A stretch of DNA of 33,835 bases from Gammaproteobacteria bacterium (GTDB taxonomy: Bacteria; Pseudomonadota; Gammaproteobacteria; Chromatiales; Chromatiaceae), in NCBI GenBank assembly GCA_018812525.1, contig JAHJDE010000096.1, positions 1 through 33,835 on the forward strand, written 5' to 3'. Below, piece by piece: positions 1 through 5,984 of the stretch. Numbering within the stretch: the stretch's first letter is position 1; every line of letters starts with the position of its first letter. A program made the position numbers and the translations under genes. The notes under the pieces are model-generated. The model was given only the letters and a program-made list of their open reading frames with translations, was not told the origin of the DNA and did not search any database.

Positions 1-168
1 TCTGCAAAGGCGACCATGGGGATCATGGTTCCATCCATCTCCGCAATCAACTGACTTGCCGCTTTGTTGCTCATTTCACCTTGCACCAGATCCGATTTCC
101 CATGGAGTTCATTGCCATGGTGTTCCGTAATGCGGCGTATGTATGGCCCCGACAGGCACCTCTATTCC
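1..168 (-). pseudogene. ISKra4-like transposase remnant, frameshifted and cut by the window edge
   Basis: Read on the minus strand, 168-146 gives GIEVPVGAI in one frame and 143-1 gives RRITEHHGNELH, then QLIAEMDGTMIPMV, in another. Together they read as one continuous transposase segment resembling ISKra4-type enzymes, where the Asp of the DGTMIP motif is expected to be the first DDE residue. The frame changes at a tandem CATA duplication (138-145); removing one CATA restores a continuous reading of ...GAIRRITEHH.... The fragment begins just after the stop codon of the FAH-family gene, so the usual N-terminal part is absent, and the rest lies outside the window. Family assignment is from motif memory only. 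Confidence 0.5.
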
Positions 169-183
169 ACTTAGGGGTCCACT

Positions 184-1029
184 TTAATTTTCACGCCCGG
201 CGGTGGAACCCTGTCCAAGATCACACCGACCCTGGCGCACCCGGTTGCTCAGCTGGCCGATGCCCTCGATCTCAATCCGGATCTCGTCCCCTGGGGCAAG
301 GAAGACGGGGGGGGTACGGGTAAAACCGACACCGGCCGGGGTGCCGGTCAGGATGACCGTGCCGGGCAGCAAACGGGTGTCGCGGCTCAGGAAGCTGATG
401 AGTCCGGCCACGCTGAAGATCATGTCCGTCGTGTTGCCGTCCTGCATGACATCGCCGTTCAAGAGAGCGCGGACCCGCAACTTCTGCGGATCGGGTATCT
501 CTTCCGCGGTAACCAACACCGGACCGAGTGGACAGAAGGTATCGAAGCTCTTCCCGCGTACCCACTGGCCGCCACCGCCGTGCTTCTGCCAGCGGCGGGC
601 GGAGATATCGTTGGCGCAGCAGTAGCCCAAGACGTGATCCAGGGCGACTGCCGTCTCCACATTGCGGGCGGTTTTGCCGATCACGACCGCCAGTTCGGCC
701 TCGTAATCCACCTCGGGACCACGGGTGCAGCAGGCCGGGAGCAGGATCTCGTCATCGGGACCGGCCAGGGCGGAGGTGGGCTTCATGAAGACCACGGGGT
801 TCTCGGGAAGCCTGGCCCCGGTCTCGGCCGCATGCGCCCGGTAGTTGAGGCCGATGCAGAAGATATTCACCGGGACCAGGGGGGCCAAGCGCCGGGCCAG
901 GGTCGCGGTCTGGCCAGTGGGGCTGAGGCCCGAATAAAGATCCCCTTCCAGGATCTCCAGCTCCGGATCACCCCGGTCGATGCCATAGCGCGTCAGTCCC
1001 CCAGTGTCTATGAATCGTGCAATTCGCAT
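184..1029 (-). CDS. Fumarylacetoacetate hydrolase (FAH) family protein
   Basis: 281 aa, a normal length for single-domain FAH proteins. These metal-dependent enzymes hydrolyse or isomerise acyl-pyruvate-type beta-diketo acids in catabolic pathways. Visible family signatures are the N-terminal IFCIGLNYRAHAAE block (about residues 56-69), the metal-binding stretch DYEAELAVVIG (about 107-117), CCANDISARRWQ, GKSFDTFCPLGP and the late LTGTPAGVG motif. The acidic metal ligands in DYEAE are present. The ATG start has a strong Shine-Dalgarno GGGGAGGA five bases upstream. The substrate cannot be told: ureidoglycolate-lyase-like and homoprotocatechuate-isomerase-like members share these motifs. No pathway partners are adjacent. 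The gene stands alone between a transposase remnant and an AT-rich gap. The last 15 or so residues are polar and unlike the conserved fold, perhaps because of the junction with the element downstream. Confidence 0.88.
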   Translation of the reverse strand: MRIARFIDTGGLTRYGIDRGDPELEILEGDLYSGLSPTGQTATLARRLAPLVPVNIFCIGLNYRAHAAETGARLPENPVVFMKPTSALAGPDDEILLPACCTRGPEVDYEAELAVVIGKTARNVETAVALDHVLGYCCANDISARRWQKHGGGGQWVRGKSFDTFCPLGPVLVTAEEIPDPQKLRVRALLNGDVMQDGNTTDMIFSVAGLISFLSRDTRLLPGTVILTGTPAGVGFTRTPPVFLAPGDEIRIEIEGIGQLSNRVRQGRCDLGQGSTAGREN

Positions 1030-1451
1030 CTATAGTCCTCCCCATCGAAACAAATCGCCCCACGGCTGGGGCCGGGCCAAAGCTACCCTAACGCTTGTAA
1101 GGAAATAACTTGAACATTCATGTGGTGTATATCAGCAATTCTAAATGCGTAATTTATTATAAAACAACATGTTGAAGCTTTTGTCGTTTTATGTGGCGTG
1201 ATACATCGAAGTTTGCTTCCTGATACATGCGTCATAAGTCATTGTTTTGTATATCCCCTTCCTGCGGTTCGTAACCGATCGTAGCTGAGTAAGTGTGATC
1301 ATCGTATTCTATGGGCACGATTAACAACCCTATCGCCTGTAACTCATTGAGTGTATTATTGTTTTTAGCCAGTAATGCAGGCATTGATAGTTATTCGGAT
1401 TGAGAATTGCTAGGTGTTTATTGTACCCGATCATTTAACCTCACCTACCGC
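1030..1451. other. AT-rich intergenic stretch between FAH gene and IS66 remnant
   Basis: From about 1080 to 1450 base composition drops sharply to AT-rich, against GC-rich neighbours on both sides. This suggests either a foreign remnant or a long unconstrained upstream region. The leader of the FAH gene occupies 1030-1080. I see no convincing promoter, RNA gene or terminator. One short minus-strand reading frame (1232-1384) is listed separately. Near 1452 the sequence CCGCTTAT on the plus strand, right after the tnpC stop, resembles the end of an IS66 inverted repeat but is too short to call. Confidence 0.5.
1232..1384 (-). CDS. Small hypothetical ORF or gene remnant, 50 codons
   Basis: An ATG frame of 50 codons encodes a protein-like sequence (it contains AIGLLIVPIEYDD and SATIGYEPQEGDIQ) with no low-complexity bias. 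After the TGA stop the same frame continues for another 25 codons (MYQEANFDVSRHIKRQ...) before TAA. It may therefore be a slightly longer gene broken by one nonsense codon. No clear Shine-Dalgarno is present and I do not recognise the family. Codon usage is AT-rich, unlike the neighbouring genes, which fits an acquired and decaying gene. It could also be a chance frame. Confidence 0.25.
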   Translation of the reverse strand: MPALLAKNNNTLNELQAIGLLIVPIEYDDHTYSATIGYEPQEGDIQNNDL

Positions 1452-2700
1452 TTATACTGAAAGACCGGTAACTTCCTCCGGGGTGATATTCCACGGCAGC
1501 AGTTGCTCGATTTCCTCGACGGTGGTTGCCGCCGGCAGCTTTTTAAAAACCTGATGCAGGTAGGCATAGGGCTCGTGCCCGTTGGCCTTGGCCGTCTCGA
1601 TCAGGCTGTAGAGCTTGGCTGAGGCGTGGGCCCCGGCGGGCGTGGCGCTGAACAGCCAGTTCTTGCGGCCGATGACGAAGGGACGGATGGCCCGCTCGGC
1701 CAAATTGTTGTCGATCGGCAGGCGGCCATCCTCCAGATAGCGGATCAGATACGGCCACTGGTTGTTCAGATAGTGCAAGGCATTGCCGATGGCGCTCTTG
1801 GGCGGCACGTGCGGTAACGACTTGTCCAGCCAGGCCTTAAGATCGTCGAGGATGGGGCGGGCCTTTTGTTGACGCAGCAGTCCGCGATCTTCCGGCGACA
1901 GCTCTCTATCCTTCGCCTCCCGCTCGATGCGATAGAGCGCCTGGATATAGGCCAGGCCCTGGTGGGCCCGGCCCGTTTTTGGCTTGGCCTTGTCTTTCTT
2001 GCCCTGCGCCTTGATTGCCTCGTCGAACTTGCGCCGGGCATGAGCCCAGCAGCCGACACGCACAATGTCGTCCGACAGGTGGTTGTAACCGTCATAGCCA
2101 TCCGTCATCAGCCAGCCCTTGTAGTCGGCCAACAGCTGTTTCGGCACGGCGCCGCTACGTGACGGATCATAGACGAACAGGATGACCGGTTGGTCCGGCG
2201 GACCGCCCCGTTGCAGCCACATGTAGGATCGGGCCGTCGGTGATCGGCCCTCCTCGACCAAGACCTGTACCGGCGTTTCGTCCATCAGGCGGATGTCATA
2301 GGCATCCGAGCCTTCTCGCAGCAGGTTGATCAAGGGATCGATCACGGCGGCGCAACGGATCATCCAGCCTGCCAGGGTATGACGCTTCAGCTCGATCCCG
2401 GCGCGGCCCAGAATGGCCTCCTGCCGTGCAGGGGCAAGGCATCCTGATATTTGGCCACGGCGATGTGGGCCAGCAAACCCGGCGAGGCGCTGCTCTTGGG
2501 GATCGGTTGCGGCGGAAGGGGGGCGGTCTTGACGCCTTCCTCGCAGGTTTTGCAGGCATACTTGAAGCGCACATGCCGCAATACCCGGACCTTGGCGGGA
2601 ATGACGTCCGTTTTTGCCATAGGCAAAAACCGCTCTTCTCCCAGTAGAGAATTTTGATCTTGTCGCGGCGGCTGTTGACGAAGATAAAGTGTGAGCGCAG
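1452..2700 (-). pseudogene. IS66-family remnant: tnpB fragment fused to frameshifted, 5'-truncated tnpC
   Basis: Three frames carry pieces of one element. At 2700-2611 the minus strand reads a TnpB fragment (SHFIFVNSRRDK then ILYWEKSGFCLWQKR). This runs directly into a TnpC middle segment in another frame (DVIPAKVRVLRHVRFKYAC, IAVAKYQDALPLH), so the end of tnpB and the start of tnpC are deleted. Near 2425 a single base appears lost (CAC-GGC-AGG where CAC-CGG-CAG is expected), shifting to the frame that continues RQEAILGRAG to the stop at 1452. The C-terminal catalytic part is intact: MDETPVQVL, LMTDGYDGYN and NNLAERAIRPF hold candidate DDE residues. The element cannot make a normal TnpC. The long open frame reading through it (1452-3185) is a chimera, not a gene. 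Confidence 0.85.
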
Positions 2701-3218
2701 TCGTCAACATCCATATGCTCTCCCTGGGCATCGGTAATCCCGGTGAGACTCGTGGCACTCGCGATGGCCATGGTGGCGGTTTGATTGGCCGCCGCATTGG
2801 TAACCAGAGACCCATTAAGGATAACGCCCAGGTCAGTGGCATTGGTCAGATCAATGCGGGTTCCATTCGTAATCTGCCCAACGAGGTTGTTGATTATCAC
2901 AGCCACCGACGTAGGATCATTGGACTGGGCCAGGACCAGAATGGAGGCGACCTGCGCCGCCACTCTTTGTACAGCAACCGCCGTGGCATCAGGGGGGAAG
3001 ATAAGCAGATCGATGTCTGGCAAACCCAAGGCGGCCTGTACTACCGCCACGGCTTGGGGTTCGTTACCCGTGTCGATATTGACACACCCCGCCGCCAGGA
3101 TCGGCCCAGTCAGGGAGGCATCGATGTAGAAGTTACCGTTGGCGTCGGTAACCATGCCGGTATCGAGATCACCCGCATCGACCACGCCGAACGTGCGCTT
3201 GCAGCGCGTATTTTCAGG
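2701..3218 (-). pseudogene. Fragment of a repeat-rich secreted/surface protein, interrupted by IS66
   Basis: The minus strand from 3218 to about 2701 is open and encodes VVDAGDLDTGMVTDANGNFY, then a TGPILAAG segment, then ALGLPDIDLL and VQRVAAQVASILVLA. This pattern (a TDANGNF turn, a Gly-rich strand, then a helical ALGLP...VAAQVA block) is typical of repeat units in very large cell-surface or calcium-binding proteins with VCBS/cadherin-like architecture. An in-frame TAG (3219-3221) precedes it and IS66 tnpB sequence follows at about 2700, so both ends are broken. No start, signal peptide or anchor remains. The interpretation as a decayed surface-protein repeat is from resemblance and the junctions. 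Confidence 0.5.
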
Positions 3219-3256
3219 CTAATGGCCTTTGGGTTAGGCCCAGCGGCGAGGTGGAA

Positions 3257-4438
3257 TCAGCCGCGATCGACGATGGCGCCCGGCGTGGGTGAATCCGTTG
3301 CGCTTGCTTTGCCGCGTTTGAGGTGCCAAACCCCGATGAACACGCCGATGGCGGCCGCGATCAGGCCAACTGCCAACAGCGGCCGGTAGAAGATCCAGGC
3401 GAGGGCGATGGTCAGCAGGGTGAACGGCAGGGCGAGGAGGAAGGCGAGGGTCCCGGTGCTGAAGGATATGATGGAGCCGATGAAGGGGACGACATCGGCC
3501 AGGACCGACAGGGGGCCGAGGATGAGACGCAGGCCGATGAACATGAGGGCGAAGCCGAGGAGGCGTAGCAGCCAGGCGAAGAAGATATTGGCCTGTTCAG
3601 CCGCCTTGAACATCTCCTCCGCGCTGGCTAGGCCCGTTTGGATCAGCAGGATGGAGCTGCCTGCCTTGGGTCGATGGGGGGCGAAGCCACCCCGCTGCTG
3701 CATGGCGACGATGGAGGCAGGGCCGGCGGGGGTCTGGCTGAATGTGATCTTCATGTCGCCGATGCGGGGATCATCGGGATCGGCGCCGAGATAGAGGCTG
3801 TTGCCCATGAGTTGGTGGGGTTGTGGAAGCTGGGTAAATTTGCCGCTGCCGATGGCCAGGGGTTGCGGGCTGGAGAGTTCGTCGACCTGATCGGGCGTCA
3901 GGCGGAACTGGCCGAGAGTTGCATTGCTGGCGGTGAAGGTGCGGGAAGGGTAGGGCAGGGAAGCGGGGTTCTCGTGGCCCTCCGGCTGGCGGAAGCCGCT
4001 GGAGTCGATCAGGCCGGTGTTCCAGCGCCGCTCATAGTAATAGGTGGTCTTGGTGGTCTCGCTGCCGCCCAGGTTCTTTTCGGTCTTGGACTCGGTGCGC
4101 TCGTGCCACTGGAACATGGAGGTCTGCCGGATCAACTGCAAGGCTTCGACGGAGACGCCGAACTCCGGATCGCGCAGGGTCTCCTTGGTGATGGCCGTGC
4201 CGGTGGTGTGGATCAATTTGCCCTCGTTGGCCAGGTCCAGAACCTCGGAGTCCACCGAGACCACAAGCCCCGCGCCCTCCTGCAAAGCCAGATGACGCTC
4301 TACTGTGCGCCCCTCGTTCCACCAGAGCAGCGGGAAACTAAGAGCGAACAGGATCAGGCCGACGAGTATCCCCTTGAAAGAGCCGCCAATGCGACTGCCC
4401 CAGGAACGGCTGGTGGTTTCGGTGTAGCTGTCGGACAT
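3257..4438 (-). CDS. TMEM43-like (DUF1625) membrane protein
   Basis: 393 aa. It has one transmembrane helix near the N-terminus (about residues 20-40, ending in LLWWNEGRTVE, a family hallmark), a long extracytoplasmic region (about 45-280) and a C-terminal cluster of about four hydrophobic helices (about 285-375). The central region has the YYYERRWNTGLIDSSGF segment typical of TMEM43 proteins. Human TMEM43/LUMA sits in the inner nuclear membrane; the role of bacterial members is not established. It starts with ATG (MSDSYTETTSRSW); a shorter start is not obvious. It appears monocistronic, between a decayed IS region and a repeat-rich gap. Confidence 0.82.
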   Translation of the reverse strand: MSDSYTETTSRSWGSRIGGSFKGILVGLILFALSFPLLWWNEGRTVERHLALQEGAGLVVSVDSEVLDLANEGKLIHTTGTAITKETLRDPEFGVSVEALQLIRQTSMFQWHERTESKTEKNLGGSETTKTTYYYERRWNTGLIDSSGFRQPEGHENPASLPYPSRTFTASNATLGQFRLTPDQVDELSSPQPLAIGSGKFTQLPQPHQLMGNSLYLGADPDDPRIGDMKITFSQTPAGPASIVAMQQRGGFAPHRPKAGSSILLIQTGLASAEEMFKAAEQANIFFAWLLRLLGFALMFIGLRLILGPLSVLADVVPFIGSIISFSTGTLAFLLALPFTLLTIALAWIFYRPLLAVGLIAAAIGVFIGVWHLKRGKASATDSPTPGAIVDRG

Positions 4439-4545
4439 AGCCGGGCTCCTTGTTGGTTACTTGAGCAAGCATAGCCCGAAATCAGGGTGGGATCTTGACC
4501 TGCCTGAGCCAGGGCAGGACAACGTCATCTAACTTCCCAGAACGG

Positions 4546-4604
4546 GTCGGGCTGTGCCCGACATCGGGATGCGCCGAGGCTTCGAATGGCGGGCATAACC
4601 CGCC
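4546..4604. repeat. Two short GC-rich palindromes
   Basis: GTCGGGC-TGT-GCCCGAC (4546-4562) and GGCGGG-CATAA-CCCGCC (4588-4604) are perfect short inverted repeats lying side by side in the gap between the TMEM43-like and thermonuclease genes. They look like REP-type intergenic palindromes. Neither is followed by a T-run, so they are weak terminator candidates. The rest of the 4439-4808 gap holds only short frames with no recognisable content. Confidence 0.55.
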
Positions 4605-4808
4605 CCACCACGTACTCCCAGATGGTTAGGGTGTTAAATGACGTGGCCCTGCCTGAATGCGCCTCCTGCCCTTGCCTCCCTCCTCAACTCGTCTACACTG
4701 AACTCAGAGCCGACTCTTGCTGGCTCCACAAACCCGCTCCCTGGTCCGCAAGCAGTATTAATGCCGGCCATCTGGAGCGGGTTCACTATTTCAGCCTGGA
4801 GAAGGACC

Positions 4809-5264
4809 TTGTCTAAACCCCATGCCCTCATAGCCCTCCTGATCCTGCTGCTCGCCGGTCCCTGCAACGCCGCTGTCATGACCGGCTGGGTAGTCTGGGT
4901 AGTGGACGGTGATACCCTGCATCTGATGGATAAGGCAGGTGAGCGTCACCGCATCCGCCTTGCCGGCATCAACGCACCCGAGAAAGGCAAGGCCTTCAGT
5001 CAAGGGGCCAGGGATCGCCTGGTTTCCCTGGCCCAGGGGAAAGAGGCAAGCGTCTATTGGGAAAAGGTCGACAAATACGACCGCATTGTCGGCAAGGTAG
5101 TCGTCGATAGCAGAGACATCAATCTGGCCATTATCCGGGCGGGATACGCCCGCTGGTATCGGCGCTTCGCCCATGAACAGAGCCAGGTGGACCGGATGCT
5201 TTACGAGAATGCCGAACGGACGGCCAGACAGGGGCGGGTTGGGATTTGGGGCGGGGCGCGCTGA
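4809..5264 (+). CDS. Secreted thermonuclease-like (SNase-domain) protein
   Basis: 151 aa from the TTG at 4809, which has GGAGAAGG just upstream and begins directly at a signal peptide (SKPHALIALLILLLAGPCNA). The frame stays open back to an ATG at 4638, but that would put about 57 unrelated residues before the signal peptide, so the TTG is preferred; ATG 4761 is a weaker alternative. The SNase core is clear: VVDGDTLHL, RIRLAGINAPEKG, then YDRIVGKVVVDSRDINLAIIRAGYA and WYRRFA near the end. The Arg in RIRLAGINAPE and the Asp/Glu residues match the nuclease active site of the Staphylococcus nuclease family. It probably acts as a periplasmic or secreted calcium-dependent nuclease. No partner genes lie adjacent. 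Confidence 0.87.
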   Translation: MSKPHALIALLILLLAGPCNAAVMTGWVVWVVDGDTLHLMDKAGERHRIRLAGINAPEKGKAFSQGARDRLVSLAQGKEASVYWEKVDKYDRIVGKVVVDSRDINLAIIRAGYARWYRRFAHEQSQVDRMLYENAERTARQGRVGIWGGAR

Positions 5265-5308
5265 GGGGGTTTGGTTTCAGTGGAGAGAAATCGTAACTGA
5301 GGGATGCT

Positions 5309-5401
5309 ATGGATTCAGTCGCCGTAAATTTCCCGAAGTCTCGACCTTGCGAACCGTGAGTTTATTTGCCATGCCACTCTTCTCACGTTCACTGAATCCA
5401 T
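5309..5401. repeat. 11-bp inverted repeat with 71-nt spacer
   Basis: ATGGATTCAGT at 5309-5319 is perfectly complementary to ACTGAATCCAT at 5391-5401. It lies just downstream of the thermonuclease gene and just upstream of the tRNA-like segment. Its role is unknown; it may mark the edge of a lost insertion. Confidence 0.4.
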
Positions 5402-5420
5402 TAAGTTTCTAGGGTATTTT

Positions 5421-5490
5421 TGGAGGCTTGGGATTTGAACCCTTGCCCTACTGGATTCGAACCCGGAGCAGTCCCCCAATTGGTCCCCCA
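5421..5490 (-). other. tRNA/tmRNA 3'-end-like sequence with GGGGGAC direct repeats (possible att remnant)
   Basis: On the minus strand there are two T-arm-like stretches: CCGGGTTCGAATCC (5466-5453) and GGGTTCAAATCCC (5442-5430). The second is followed by GCCTCCA (5427-5421), which resembles the acceptor end of a tmRNA or tRNA. Upstream of these lie two GGGGGAC units spaced 12 bp apart (5489-5483 and 5477-5471). Only three base pairs of the second T stem close, and there is no D-arm or anticodon arm, so this is not a functional tRNA. Tyrosine-recombinase islands commonly leave tRNA 3'-end duplications at their borders, so an old attachment site is plausible. No integrase is present here. Confidence 0.35.
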
Positions 5491-5709
5491 ATCAAGCGCG
5501 GATTATAGCGGAACGGAGCGGAATATGCCGGACAATAAACTACTGAATATAAGGCAGATAGCGGATTGTTACGATCGTTTACGGACCCTGTTTCAGCGGA
5601 CTCCCCTCCGCCAAATCATGACAAAAGTATCTTAGAATCGGCGTCTTACGAATCCTGATTTTTCCAGTCCCCCGATCAGGCACCGTTACCTTCGCACTTA
5701 ATCCTATTA

Positions 5710-5825
5710 GGGGGTAGACGGTTAGCGCCACCTAATGCTAGCGGCATACCATATATACGAGATATCTCTGGCAAATACCCACAACATCTTGTGCCAGGAG
5801 GCGCTAACCGACTACCCCCCCCCCC
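5710..5825. repeat. 20-bp terminal inverted repeat element (MITE/REP-like) ending in an 11-C run
   Basis: GGGGGTAGACGGTTAGCGCC (5710-5729) pairs with the reverse complement at 5800-5819 with a single mismatch. The arms enclose a 70-bp AT-rich core. A homopolymer of 11 C follows from 5815 to 5825. No coding content is visible. Gap 5265-5984 otherwise holds only the features listed; a 36-codon plus-strand frame starting at 5525 (MPDNKLLNIRQIADCYDRL) is too short to support. Confidence 0.6.
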
Positions 5826-5984
5826 ATATCCTATTTTGTCAGGCGTGAATAAACCTATAATGCTCTGACCCAAGGGCTGTCAAGCAATCACGCACATAAC
5901 GAACGGAAAAGCGCACAACGGAAAAGGAACCGAAGGAGAAGGAAAGGTCAGACCCTTTTTCTGATTCTTATCTGATGCAGAAAT

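Noticed and set aside
4638-4808. ATG at 4638 as the start of the thermonuclease-like gene
   Set aside because: It would place 57 unrelated residues before a clear signal peptide; the TTG at 4809 has a Shine-Dalgarno and starts right at the signal peptide.
5421-5466. A functional tRNA gene on the minus strand
   Set aside because: Only T-arm- and acceptor-like stretches are present; D-arm and anticodon arm are missing and the T stem has mismatches.
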